In this document: positions 16,683 to 25,010 of the stretch, piece after piece
How the letters are laid out: every line of letters begins with the position of its first letter
How positions within the stretch are numbered: the stretch's first letter is position 1
Assembly: GCA_036263455.1 (NCBI GenBank)
Contig: DATAGZ010000011.1
Coordinates: forward strand, 1 to 64,000
DNA length: 64,000 nt
Direction: 5' to 3'
Source: DATAGZ01 sp036263455
Lineage (GTDB): Bacteria; Pseudomonadota; Alphaproteobacteria; Dongiales; Dongiaceae
Translations under genes and position numbers: made by a program
The notes under the pieces: generated by a model
Told to the model about the DNA's origin: nothing
The model's database searches: none
What the model saw: the letters and a program-made list of their open reading frames with translations, nothing else

Positions 16683-17421
16683 ATCTCCCGCCCTTTCGGC
16701 GCTTCCTACGGTTGCGCATGGCTTTTTCGGCCGCGATGGCGGCGTGAGCCAGGGCCGTTACGCCTCGCTGAATTGCGGACCGGGCTCGGCCGACGACCCC
16801 GTGGCGGTCGCGGAAAACCGCCGACGGGCCTTGGCTAGCTTGGAGGTGGCGAATAGCGTCCTGCTCACTTGCTACCAGGTACATTCCCCACTTGCCGTTT
16901 ACGTGGACGCCGCATGGGAGATGCCGCCACGAGCCGACGCGATGGTGACCGACCGGCCCCGCGTGGCGCTAGGCATTCTCACGGCGGATTGCCTGCCGAT
17001 CCTGTTTGCCGACCGGAGCCGGAGCATTGTCGGCGCCGCGCATGCCGGCTGGCGCGGGGCGCTCCATGGCGTAGCGGAAGCGACCCTCTCTCTCATGCGC
17101 GCGCGTGGCGCGCGCGACATTGTCGCGGCCATCGGCCCGGCCATTCAACAGGAATCCTACGAGGTCGGGCCGGAATTTCCCGCGCCCTTCCTCGCACAGC
17201 ATCAAGAAAATGCGCGATTTTTTCGCACAGCCCCTCGCGAGGGACATTTCCTGTTCGACCTTCCCGGCTATATGGCTCACAGGCTTCGCGACCAATGCAC
17301 TGTCGAATGCCTAGAGGAGGATACCGTCCGCCTGGAAGACCGGTTTTTTTCCTACCGACGCACTTGCCTGCGAGGCGGTGGCGACTACGGGCGCCATATA
17401 TCGATTATCGCCCTGAGATAG
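16675..17421 (+). CDS. pgeF: Peptidoglycan editing factor PgeF (YfiH/laccase-domain family)
   Basis: 248 residues. Members of this family were first called polyphenol oxidases. They act on purine nucleosides, and PgeF (YfiH) removes misincorporated serine from peptidoglycan precursors. The zinc or copper ligands are visible as His in YQVHS, Cys in TADCLPI and His in AAHAGWRG. VAHGFFGRDGGVS near the N-terminus is also typical. The ATG at 16675 overlaps the methyltransferase stop by 8 bases. Longer upstream frames lie over that gene and are not used. Confidence 0.9.
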   Translation: MHRSPALSALPTVAHGFFGRDGGVSQGRYASLNCGPGSADDPVAVAENRRRALASLEVANSVLLTCYQVHSPLAVYVDAAWEMPPRADAMVTDRPRVALGILTADCLPILFADRSRSIVGAAHAGWRGALHGVAEATLSLMRARGARDIVAAIGPAIQQESYEVGPEFPAPFLAQHQENARFFRTAPREGHFLFDLPGYMAHRLRDQCTVECLEEDTVRLEDRFFSYRRTCLRGGGDYGRHISIIALR

Positions 17422-17498
17422 AGCATTTACAGCATCCCGGTCCGCTGATACATTCCGCGCCGCTCGGCCGGGGGGTCGGACATGGGGCGCAGGCATTT

Positions 17499-18437
17499 AT
17501 GAAAATCATCACAGGTAATGCAAACCGGCCACTGGCCGAGGCGATCTCCGCCTATCTCAACCTGCCTCTGGTCAGTGCGAACATTAAACGGTTCGCCGAT
17601 ATGGAGGTCTTCGTCGAGATCCTGGAAAATGTCCGGGGCGAAGACGTATTCGTCGTGCAATCGACGTCGTTTCCCGCCAACGACAATCTCATGGAATTGC
17701 TGGTCACGCTCGATGCCCTGAAAAGAGGATCAGCGCGTCGCGTGACGGCGGTTATCCCCTATTATGGTTATGCGCGCCAGGACCGCAAATCGGGGCCGCG
17801 CACGCCGATCTCGGCTAAGCTCGTGGCAAACTTGATTACGGCCGCTGGCGCGAACCGCGTCTTGACGCTCGATCTCCATGCGGGACAGATTCAGGGTTTC
17901 TTCGATATTCCCACCGATAACCTCTTCTCGGCACCCGTTTTGACCAAGGATATCCAAGCACGCTTCGGCAGCAACGGTACCGAGCTCGTGATCGTCTCCC
18001 CAGACGTCGGTGGCGTGGTGCGCGCCCGCGCAATCGCCAAGCGGATCGAAGCCGACCTCGCCATCATCGATAAACGCCGCGAGCGGGCGGGCGTCTCCGA
18101 GGTCATGAACATCATTGGCGATGTTGCGGGCAAGACCTGTATTCTGGTAGATGACATCGTGGATTCCGCCGGCACCCTTTGTAATGCAGCTGTCGCGCTC
18201 AAGGATGCCGGTGCCCATGCCGTTGCGGCCTACGTCACCCATGGGGTGCTCTCGGGCGGCGCGGTGGCGCGTGTTTCGTCTTCGCCGTTGGAAAGTCTGG
18301 TGATTACCGATTCCATTCTGGCGACCGAGGCGATGCGGGTGTCTAAGAATATTCGGCAATTGACGATTGCCCCGCTGCTCGCCGAAGCCATGGCGCGGAT
18401 CAGCGAAGAAAAATCTGTTTCCAGCCTCTTCGATTGA
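17499..18437 (+). CDS. prs: Ribose-phosphate pyrophosphokinase
   Basis: 312 residues, the class I PRPP synthetase length. It makes PRPP from ribose 5-phosphate and ATP for purine, pyrimidine, histidine, tryptophan and NAD synthesis. The signature VLTLDLHAGQIQGFFDIP and the PRPP-binding loop CILVDDIVDSAGTL are present, as are PYYGYARQDRK and VVSPDVGG-like sequence. The ATG at 17499 starts MKIITG. The long in-frame extension upstream overlaps pgeF and is rejected. The product supplies apt and the his genes elsewhere in the window. Confidence 0.96.
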   Translation: MKIITGNANRPLAEAISAYLNLPLVSANIKRFADMEVFVEILENVRGEDVFVVQSTSFPANDNLMELLVTLDALKRGSARRVTAVIPYYGYARQDRKSGPRTPISAKLVANLITAAGANRVLTLDLHAGQIQGFFDIPTDNLFSAPVLTKDIQARFGSNGTELVIVSPDVGGVVRARAIAKRIEADLAIIDKRRERAGVSEVMNIIGDVAGKTCILVDDIVDSAGTLCNAAVALKDAGAHAVAAYVTHGVLSGGAVARVSSSPLESLVITDSILATEAMRVSKNIRQLTIAPLLAEAMARISEEKSVSSLFD

Positions 18438-18480
18438 GGTGAAGGAAAATCCGCTTTGGCACCCCTGGAGGCCGGGCGGT

Positions 18481-18503
18481 CGATAGGACATGGGGTCCTA
18501 TCG
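18481..18503 (+). other. Perfect hairpin in the rplY leader
   Basis: CGATAGGAC/GTCCTATCG is a perfect 9-bp stem with a 5-base loop (ATGGG). It lies between prs and rplY and ends 10 bases before the rplY Shine-Dalgarno (AAAGGAG). No U tract follows, so a terminator is unlikely. It may be a processing site or a translational control element. Confidence 0.45.
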
Positions 18504-18522
18504 AGGGTGGGAAAGGAGTATC

Positions 18523-19212
18523 ATGTCCACCATTCAATCCATCAGCGCGGTCTCTCGCAGCCGCGCCGGGAAGGGGGCCGCTCGCGAAACTCGTCGCAAT
18601 GGCCATGTCCCTGCCGTCATTTATGGCGAGAAAAAGGAGCCGACGCTGATTGCGATCGATCCCAAGGCACTGGGGAAGCTCATCCAGCGCAAGAGCTTCT
18701 ATACCAACTTGCTCGATATCGACATCGCTGGAACCAAGTATCGGGTCCTACCTCGCGACGTACAGCTCGATCCGGTAACCGACCGGCCGCTGCATGCCGA
18801 CTTCCAGCGCGTAAGCAAGGATTCGCGTATTCACGTCTCGGTTCCCGTCGTGATTCGCAACGAATCCGCCTCGCCGGGGATCAAGCGTGGCGGCGTGGTG
18901 AATATCGTGCGCCACGAGATCGACTTCATCTGCTCGCCTGAGAGCATTCCGCATGAGATCGTTGTCGACCTCACCGGCATGGAGATTGGCGATTCCGTCC
19001 ATATCGGCTCGATCGGCCTCCCCGAAAACGTCACGCCGACTATCCGGGAGCGGGACTTCACCATCGTCACCATCGGCGCACCGACGACGCTGAAGGCGGA
19101 AGAGGATAAGCCTGCCGCTGCTGCCACCGCGACCGCCGCAGCTCCAGCGGGTGGTGCGGCGCCCGCCGCCCAGCCGGCCGCCGGCGCGAAACCCGCGGAG
19201 AAAAAGAAGTAG
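18523..19212 (+). CDS. rplY: 50S ribosomal protein L25/general stress protein Ctc
   Basis: 229 residues. This is the long Ctc-type L25, which binds 5S rRNA. The N-terminal L25 beta barrel (about 5-95) is followed by the TL5/CTC C-terminal domain (about 100-190). An Ala/Pro-rich, low-complexity tail ends in EKKK (about 195-229). AAAGGAG precedes the ATG at 18523. An upstream in-frame ATG at 18490 lies in the loop of the leader hairpin and is less likely. pth starts one base after the stop. The rplY-pth-ychF order is conserved widely. Confidence 0.95.
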   Translation: MSTIQSISAVSRSRAGKGAARETRRNGHVPAVIYGEKKEPTLIAIDPKALGKLIQRKSFYTNLLDIDIAGTKYRVLPRDVQLDPVTDRPLHADFQRVSKDSRIHVSVPVVIRNESASPGIKRGGVVNIVRHEIDFICSPESIPHEIVVDLTGMEIGDSVHIGSIGLPENVTPTIRERDFTIVTIGAPTTLKAEEDKPAAAATATAAAPAGGAAPAAQPAAGAKPAEKKK

Positions 19213-19213
19213 G

Positions 19214-19810
19214 ATGTATCTCATCGTCGGGCTCGGAAATCCCGGACCCCAATATGAGCATACCCGGCATAATGCCGGTTTCCTGGCGGCGGGCGAAATT
19301 GCCCGCCGCTATTCTTTTGGCAAACCGCGCGCGCGGTTTCATGGTGCTTTCGCCGAAGGCGTGATCGGGACCGAGAAGGCAGGCATTCTATGGCCTCAGA
19401 CTTATATGAATGAATCAGGACGGGCCGTCGCGGCCGCGCAGATCTTTTACAAAACGCCGTTGCGGCATATCTGCGTCCTCCACGATGAAATCGATCTCGC
19501 TTTGGGCCGCGTGAAGGCCAAGCAGGGCGGATCATCGGCTGGCCATAATGGGCTGCGCTCGATCGATCGTACCATCGGCGCCGATTATTGGCGTATCCGC
19601 TTAGGTATCGCGCATCCCGGCGCGCGTACGGTCGTCAAGCACTATGTCCTGAACGAGTTCACCTCGGCCGAGCGGCCCATCGCCGCGCAGATGTTTACAG
19701 CCGTGGCCTCCGCGCTGCCGACCCTGCTCGCGGGGGATTCTAATCGTTTCATGACCGACGTCTCGCGCGCCGTTACTCCTTTTCTCCAGGAAGATTCCCA
19801 TGGGATTTAA
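19214..19810 (+). CDS. pth: Peptidyl-tRNA hydrolase
   Basis: 198 residues. It cleaves the ester bond of peptidyl-tRNAs released from stalled ribosomes. The catalytic His19 is in EHTRHNAGF. Other conserved elements are GLGNPGPQYEHT, PQTYMNESGR, the HDEIDLALG block and GHNGLRSI. The ATG at 19214 follows the rplY stop directly (GTAGG overlaps the stop). The 3' end overlaps ychF by 11 bases, so the three genes are coupled. Confidence 0.96.
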   Translation: MYLIVGLGNPGPQYEHTRHNAGFLAAGEIARRYSFGKPRARFHGAFAEGVIGTEKAGILWPQTYMNESGRAVAAAQIFYKTPLRHICVLHDEIDLALGRVKAKQGGSSAGHNGLRSIDRTIGADYWRIRLGIAHPGARTVVKHYVLNEFTSAERPIAAQMFTAVASALPTLLAGDSNRFMTDVSRAVTPFLQEDSHGI

Positions 19811-20903
19811 TTGTGGCATCGTTGGATTGCCGAATGTCGGAAAATCCACCCTGTTCAATGCCTTGACCCAGACCGCTGCCGCACAGGCCGCCAATTATCC
19901 GTTCTGCACCATCGAACCCAATGTGGGACGCGTTGCTGTTCCCGATCCACGCCTCGACAAGCTGGCCGCCCTGGCGCACTCGGCGAAGATCATCCCCACG
20001 CAGCTCGAATTCGTCGATATCGCGGGCCTGGTGAAAGGCGCTTCCAAGGGCGAGGGTCTCGGTAACCAATTCCTGGGCAATATTCGCCAAGTGGACGCCA
20101 TCGCCCATGTGTTGCGCTGCTTCGAGGGCGAGGTCACCCATGTGGAAGGCACGGTCGACCCGATCCGCGATGCCGACATCGTTGATACCGAGCTCATGCT
20201 CGCCGATCTCGATAGTCTCGAGAAACGCGCGGACTCGCTCGGAAAAAAAGCCAAGGGCGGCGACCGGGACGCAAAGGCGCTCCTGGATATCATCCATCCT
20301 GCCCTCGTCCTGCTGCGAGATGGCAAACCGGCGCGTTCGCTCATCGCTGCGCTTTCTCCCGAGCAAACGCCGCTTTTCCGCCAGCTTCAGCTCTTGACGG
20401 GTAAGCCCGTGCTCTATGTGTGCAATGTCGAGGAGAGTGCCGCGGCGACGGGCAATGCGATCTCGGCACAGGTCGAGAAGCGGGCGGCCGATGAAGGCGC
20501 CCGCGCCGTCGTGATATCGGCCGCAATCGAGGCGGAAATTGCCGCCTTGCCGGGAGAGGACGAGAAAAAGGAGTTCCTCGAGACGTTGGGTTTGCAGGAA
20601 ACTGGCCTCGCACGTGTCATTCGTGCCGGTTACGCGCTGCTCGATCTCGTGACGTTCTTCACCGTGGGTCCCAAGGAGGCGCGCGCCTGGACCCTGCCCA
20701 AGGGCGGCCAGGCACCGGCGGCAGCCGGGGTCATTCACACGGATTTCGAGCGCGGCTTCATCCGCGCCGAAACCATCGCCTACGACGACTTCATCGCTTA
20801 TGGCGGCGAGCAAGGGGCGCGCGACGCGGGCAAGCTCCGCCAAGAAGGAAAAGAATATACCGTGAAGGACGGGGATGTCCTTCATTTCAAATTCAATGTC
20901 TGA
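19800..20903 (+). CDS. ychF: Ribosome-binding ATPase YchF
   Basis: 367 residues. It is an OBG-like P-loop protein that prefers ATP and associates with ribosomes and the redox/stress response. The P loop is GLPNVGKST (residues 9-17), and the G3 motif DIAG lies in FVDIAGLVKGASKGEGLGN. A coiled-coil insert (about 125-190) and a C-terminal TGS domain (about 280-365, ending GDVLHFKFNV) complete the fold. It begins inside the end of pth. It ends the rplY-pth-ychF unit. Confidence 0.96.
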   Translation: MGFNCGIVGLPNVGKSTLFNALTQTAAAQAANYPFCTIEPNVGRVAVPDPRLDKLAALAHSAKIIPTQLEFVDIAGLVKGASKGEGLGNQFLGNIRQVDAIAHVLRCFEGEVTHVEGTVDPIRDADIVDTELMLADLDSLEKRADSLGKKAKGGDRDAKALLDIIHPALVLLRDGKPARSLIAALSPEQTPLFRQLQLLTGKPVLYVCNVEESAAATGNAISAQVEKRAADEGARAVVISAAIEAEIAALPGEDEKKEFLETLGLQETGLARVIRAGYALLDLVTFFTVGPKEARAWTLPKGGQAPAAAGVIHTDFERGFIRAETIAYDDFIAYGGEQGARDAGKLRQEGKEYTVKDGDVLHFKFNV

Positions 20904-20973
20904 CCTTTCCCGCCGCACGACGATACACCCTTCCCGGGGCGGCTTAATCCAAGAAGAATCCTATCGTTCAAGG

Positions 20974-21005
20974 TTGCAAGCTGTTGAGGATTGCGCTAGA
21001 TCCTC
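20974..21005 (+). promoter_or_regulatory. Candidate promoter and dyad upstream of the CDP-sugar operon
   Basis: A -35 TTGCAA (20974-20979), a 17-bp spacer and a -10 TAGATC (20997-21002) precede rfbF. A dyad GAGGAT/ATCCTC (20986-20991 and 21000-21005) overlaps the spacer and the -10. It is nested inside a second inverted repeat GAAGAATC/GATTCTTC (20953-20960 and 21013-21020). This could be an operator or a structured leader. The bound factor is unknown. Confidence 0.4.
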
Positions 21006-21078
21006 GCAGGCTGATTCTTCGATCGGAAGATAGGCCGTGGAGCGACGCCCCGGGGGGCGTCACGAGGAAGGCGTGGCG

Positions 21079-21846
21079 GTGCAAGCTGTAATATTAGCGG
21101 GAGGATTGGGAACCAGACTCGCGGAGGAAACGTCCGTGCGGCCTAAGCCCATGGTCGAGATTGGCACCAAGCCCATCCTGTGGCACATCATGAAAATCTA
21201 CGCTTCATATGGCATCTCGGATTTTATCGTCTGCGCGGGCTTCAAAGCCGATGTGATCAAGGAGTATTTCGCCAATTATTATCTGCACTCTTCCAGCATT
21301 ACCGTGGATCTCGGATCCGGGGCTATTTCCTATCATCGTAATAGTGCGGAGCCGTGGCGCGTAACGGTGGCAGACACGGGTGAAAACACGCAGACCGGCG
21401 GTCGCTTGAAACGGGTCGAATCTTATATAACCGCAGACACTTTTTGCATGACCTACGGCGATGCGGTAACCGATCTCGATATTTCGGCGGTGCTCGACTT
21501 CCACCGCCGTCATGGAAAGTTGGCCACGGTTACGGGCGTCCGGCCACCGGGGCGATTTGGCTCGCTCAAGGTGGATGGATCGTTCGTCGAGGAATTCGTC
21601 GAAAAGCCCGACGGCGATGGCGGCTGGATCAATGGTGGCTTTTTCGTACTTTCGAAAAAAGCGATCGATTATATTGATGGCGATCAATCGGTCTGGGAAT
21701 ACGAACCAATGAAGCAATTGGCCGCCGACCGCCAGCTGGCCTTTTATCCTCACGGCGGCTTCTGGCAATGCATGGATACCTTGCGCGATAAGCGCGTGCT
21801 CGACGAGATGTGGGACACCAACCGCGCACCCTGGCGCCGCTGGTGA
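21079..21846 (+). CDS. rfbF: Glucose-1-phosphate cytidylyltransferase
   Basis: 255 residues, matching the family (about 256). It makes CDP-glucose from CTP and glucose 1-phosphate, the first step towards CDP-3,6-dideoxyhexoses and other CDP-6-deoxy sugars. The nucleotide-binding start QAVILAGGLGTRL and EEFVEKPDGDGGWINGGFFV are characteristic. The GTG at 21079 is chosen because GAGGAAG lies 8 bases upstream and it gives the usual N-terminus (M-QAVILAGG); GTGs at 21037 and 21073 are less suitable. The next gene starts on the last base of the stop (TGATG). Confidence 0.93.
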   Translation: MQAVILAGGLGTRLAEETSVRPKPMVEIGTKPILWHIMKIYASYGISDFIVCAGFKADVIKEYFANYYLHSSSITVDLGSGAISYHRNSAEPWRVTVADTGENTQTGGRLKRVESYITADTFCMTYGDAVTDLDISAVLDFHRRHGKLATVTGVRPPGRFGSLKVDGSFVEEFVEKPDGDGGWINGGFFVLSKKAIDYIDGDQSVWEYEPMKQLAADRQLAFYPHGGFWQCMDTLRDKRVLDEMWDTNRAPWRRW

Positions 21847-22973
21847 TGACGTCGCTCGCCTCCTCCAGCCTGCGCGATTGGCGCGATGTCCGGGTAATGA
21901 TCACGGGACATACCGGCTTCAAGGGTGGATGGCTCGCCTTGTGGTTGGCTCAGCTCGGCGCCAAGGTTGCCGGCTATGCGCTCGCGCCTAATACCGAGCC
22001 GTCCTTTCATCGCGCCGTCGATCTCGCCGCCGCGTTGGCCGAAGACGAATATAATGATGTGCAGGATGCCGTGGCGGTCAAAGCCGCGATGATGCGGTTC
22101 AGGCCTGAAATGGTTTTTCATCTGGCGGCCCAGCCGCTGGTGCGCGAGTCCTACAAGAACCCGCTCGAGACCTTTGCCACAAATGTGATGGGAACCGCGC
22201 ACATTCTCGAGGCCGCGCGCGAATGCCCATCGGTTCGAGCGGTGCTGATCGTCACGACAGATAAATGCTACCTCAATGAAGAGACGGTGTGGGGGTATCG
22301 CGAGCGTGACGCCCTGGGCGGGAACGATCCATATAGCGCCAGCAAGGCTTGTGCGGAGATCGTCGCCCATGCCTACCGCCACTCATTTTTCTCCGGCTCA
22401 TCGAGCGCCTTGGTGGCAAGCGCGCGAGCGGGGAACGTTATCGGGGGGGGCGATTGGGCCCAGGACCGCCTGATTCCCGACATTGTTCGCGCCCAGGCCA
22501 GTTCTGGCACAGTCGTCCTGCGTTATCCCCATGCTATCCGGCCATGGCAGCATATCCTTGAACCGCTCGATGGATATATTCAGATCGCCTCGCGTCTACT
22601 CGGCGGCGAGCGTAAGGTGGCCGATGCTTTCAACCTCGGCCCGAGCGACATATCGGTAGCGACGGTAGGCGAAGTTGCCCAGCGGTTCGCTGCCCAGCTC
22701 GATCCCGCCATTCGCATCGATGTCACAGAGGCGAGGCAGCCGCACGAGGCAGTTCTTCTTTCCTTGGACAGCACCAAGGCGCACCGTCTTCTCGGGTGGC
22801 GCGCGCCGCTCACTTTGGTACAGCGCATAGAAGCGACCGCGAATTGGTACCGCGCGTATCGGGATGGTCGCGATATGCGGCAATTCTCCTTGGATCAGCT
22901 CGCCTGGTATCAAACAATCCGAAGCGAAGATGATTCGATGTCGCGTTTTCAATCCATGAGGCACTTACACTGA
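21846..22973 (+). CDS. rfbG: CDP-glucose 4,6-dehydratase
   Basis: 375 residues, an extended SDR. It converts CDP-glucose to CDP-4-keto-6-deoxyglucose. The NAD-binding motif is TGHTGFKGGWL, and the catalytic region has TTDKCYLNE with the YxxxK motif in DPYSASKACAE. It is translationally coupled to rfbF through TGATG. The combination fixes the sugar nucleotide as CDP-linked. No rfbH (E1 dehydrase) homologue follows, so the usual 3,6-dideoxyhexose route is not evident here. Confidence 0.92.
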   Translation: MTSLASSSLRDWRDVRVMITGHTGFKGGWLALWLAQLGAKVAGYALAPNTEPSFHRAVDLAAALAEDEYNDVQDAVAVKAAMMRFRPEMVFHLAAQPLVRESYKNPLETFATNVMGTAHILEAARECPSVRAVLIVTTDKCYLNEETVWGYRERDALGGNDPYSASKACAEIVAHAYRHSFFSGSSSALVASARAGNVIGGGDWAQDRLIPDIVRAQASSGTVVLRYPHAIRPWQHILEPLDGYIQIASRLLGGERKVADAFNLGPSDISVATVGEVAQRFAAQLDPAIRIDVTEARQPHEAVLLSLDSTKAHRLLGWRAPLTLVQRIEATANWYRAYRDGRDMRQFSLDQLAWYQTIRSEDDSMSRFQSMRHLH

Positions 22974-22983
22974 AAGGGTATTT

Positions 22984-23913
22984 ATGATTTCTCATGAAAA
23001 TTTCCGTATGATCATGATCTCGGCCATGTACGAAAATGGGGGAAACACCACCCATCGTTTCTTGGATGGGCATCCAGAACTGTTTGTTTATCCTTTTGAA
23101 TCACAAATTGGCAATTCGCGGATCAACGATTTCATCTCTTCACTTTATCCTTTCAAGTATCGCTACCCGGATTTTCCAGTCAGCGGTACGCCCGCGGAGG
23201 ATTACGAGCTTTTCTTCGACGAGGAAATGAAGACCTTTTTGCGTGCCCGCAAAGTCAGTAAATTCCGCGACGCTGATCTCGTCATGGAAGAGAGCGAGCG
23301 GAAGCAGAAATTCTGCGCGATGCTGGAAAAAGCGCCTCGCACGCGCGGCAATATTGTCGCAGCGTTCTTCGCCGCCACGTTCGATGCCTGGAAAAACGTG
23401 CAGCGCACCGGAAAGGAAGCCGCCTATGTCGGTTACAGCCCGGTGATCGGCTTTGACGGCGAACAAATTCTCACCGACTTCCCGAAGGGGCACGTCATCC
23501 ATGTCGTCCGGAATCCCTGGTCGGGTTATGCCGATACGATCAAGCGGCCCTTCCCGCTGTCGCTGTCTCGTTACGGCTGGACCTGGTCCCTGATGCAGCA
23601 CTTCGCCCTGACTTTGCAGGGCCGCTACCCCGACCGCTTCCATATCCTTCGTTTCGAGGATCTGGTCGCCGATCCAAAGAAGGCGATGTCAGATCTTGCC
23701 CGCAAACTGGGCATCGGTTTCGCCGATACGCTGCTCTATCCATCCTGGAATGGTCAGAAAATGACATCGGTCTATCCCTGGGGTACCATTCGCACCCCGA
23801 CCACCGAGGCGAACATTGCAACCATGAACGAATTGTCCGCGGAGCAGAAAGCAGAAATGAAGAGCATCTGCCGCGTCATCCTGCCGCATTTCGGCTATGA
23901 GAGCTTTGTTTGA
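22984..23913 (+). CDS. Sulfotransferase family protein
   Basis: 309 residues. Sulfotransferases move sulfate from PAPS to hydroxyl groups, here probably on a glycan or a sugar intermediate. Visible features are an N-terminal region ending in HRFLDGHPELFVYPFES, the 3'-phosphate-binding-like VIHVVRNPWSGYADT (about 174-188) and LRFEDLVADPKKAM. The PAPS 5'-phosphosulfate loop is atypical: where most members have an RSGTT or KSGTT loop, this one reads YENGGNTTH. AAGGG precedes the ATG. An intrinsic-terminator hairpin follows 17 bases after the stop. The acceptor is unknown. Confidence 0.75.
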   Translation: MISHENFRMIMISAMYENGGNTTHRFLDGHPELFVYPFESQIGNSRINDFISSLYPFKYRYPDFPVSGTPAEDYELFFDEEMKTFLRARKVSKFRDADLVMEESERKQKFCAMLEKAPRTRGNIVAAFFAATFDAWKNVQRTGKEAAYVGYSPVIGFDGEQILTDFPKGHVIHVVRNPWSGYADTIKRPFPLSLSRYGWTWSLMQHFALTLQGRYPDRFHILRFEDLVADPKKAMSDLARKLGIGFADTLLYPSWNGQKMTSVYPWGTIRTPTTEANIATMNELSAEQKAEMKSICRVILPHFGYESFV

Positions 23914-25009
23914 TCGAGAGGAATCAGAAGCGAGCGGTCCGGCATTTCCGGACCGCTCGTTTTACCGTAAGGCCGATATCGCGGCGCCCGACGAGAAACT
24001 GAGACGGCTGAGGGAAACCAATATAAACGAAGCTTCGGCACGCACGCCTCATATAGCTGCGCTCGTCGAGAAGGTCCTTGGCCGCCGCGTAGCCAGCGTG
24101 CAGCCCCTCTCCTCCCAAGGCACATTTCATCTCGTCCACGAGGTTCGGCTATCCGACGGGGCCCAACTCATTTTTCGAAGCTCCCTTCCCGAGCTGATCC
24201 CCGCGGATTCCGCCTTCGAAGTGGAACAAGCCGTGGTGAAGAAGCTGACTGCCACGGGTCTGCCTGTCGTACCGATTCTCGCAACGGCGGATGGAGCGGC
24301 CGCGCCCTTTTCCTACCAGATCATGTCACAAGCGCCAGGGTCGGCCCTCTCGAGCCGCGACCGTGACGCAGTGGATTCAGACCCCCCGCTCTTGGCCTGC
24401 CTCGGCGGAGCCGTCGCATCCCTCGGCCGGATCCCGGGGACCGGCTTCGGTCCCCTCCAAGTGACGCAAGGATACGGCCGATTGCAGGGCTCCTTCAGCT
24501 CATGGCGGGATTACGCGATGTGCCGCTGGGAAGATCACCTCGCTCAGGGCGAACGTCTCTCGTTATGGGAAGTGGCGCAAACGGCGGAGATCGACAATCA
24601 TGGTCGCGGCATCCTGCCTTTGCTACCGGAGACGCCCGGTTCGCTGATCCATGGGGACCTCGGCAATCATAATATCTTCGTGGAGGGCCAGACCGTCTTT
24701 CTGATAGATTGGGAAGACGCAATGCTGGGCGATCCCACTTTCGACGCCGCCATGTGGGCGTCGTTTCACCTCCCTAGGGCCTTCGGCCCCTTTTTGGATT
24801 CGTTTCGACCCGGTTGGCGTGACGACGAAATTTTTCGCGCGCGCTTCGCTTTTTATTTTTTTCGCATCGTTCTCGCAAAGGCCATTCATCGGCACCGCTT
24901 CGGCTATGCCGATGTTCCTGGCCGCCCGACGATGCGGCAGCGAATGGCCGAGGCACGCGAGATGCTCGCCTGTGCCGGCGCGAGCCATTCCGGCTTCTTG
25001 GTGGCCTAG
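23897..25009 (+). CDS. APH-fold phosphotransferase (start uncertain)
   Basis: Up to 370 residues. The Brenner motif HGDLGNHNIF and the metal-binding LIDWEDA place it in the aminoglycoside phosphotransferase/choline kinase-like fold. In a sugar-nucleotide island it is more likely a sugar or small-molecule kinase than a resistance enzyme. The first ATG (23897) overlaps the sulfotransferase gene by 17 bases and forces translation through a perfect terminator hairpin. A GAGGG at 24010-24014 lies 8 bases before an ATA codon at 24023, which would give a normal-length domain start. No in-frame ATG, GTG or TTG lies between. The downstream neighbour starts one base after the stop. Confidence 0.75.
   Translation: MRALFDREESEASGPAFPDRSFYRKADIAAPDEKLRRLRETNINEASARTPHIAALVEKVLGRRVASVQPLSSQGTFHLVHEVRLSDGAQLIFRSSLPELIPADSAFEVEQAVVKKLTATGLPVVPILATADGAAAPFSYQIMSQAPGSALSSRDRDAVDSDPPLLACLGGAVASLGRIPGTGFGPLQVTQGYGRLQGSFSSWRDYAMCRWEDHLAQGERLSLWEVAQTAEIDNHGRGILPLLPETPGSLIHGDLGNHNIFVEGQTVFLIDWEDAMLGDPTFDAAMWASFHLPRAFGPFLDSFRPGWRDDEIFRARFAFYFFRIVLAKAIHRHRFGYADVPGRPTMRQRMAEAREMLACAGASHSGFLVA
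23931..23963 (+). terminator. Strong intrinsic terminator after the sulfotransferase gene
   Basis: CGAGCGGTCCGG (23931-23942) and CCGGACCGCTCG (23948-23959) form a perfect 12-bp stem with a 5-base loop, followed directly by TTTT. Weaker pairing can extend it outward by about four pairs. It is 17 bases past the sulfotransferase stop. It also lies inside the open frame of the following phosphotransferase gene, which raises a question about that gene's real start. Confidence 0.75.
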
Positions 25010-25010
25010 C

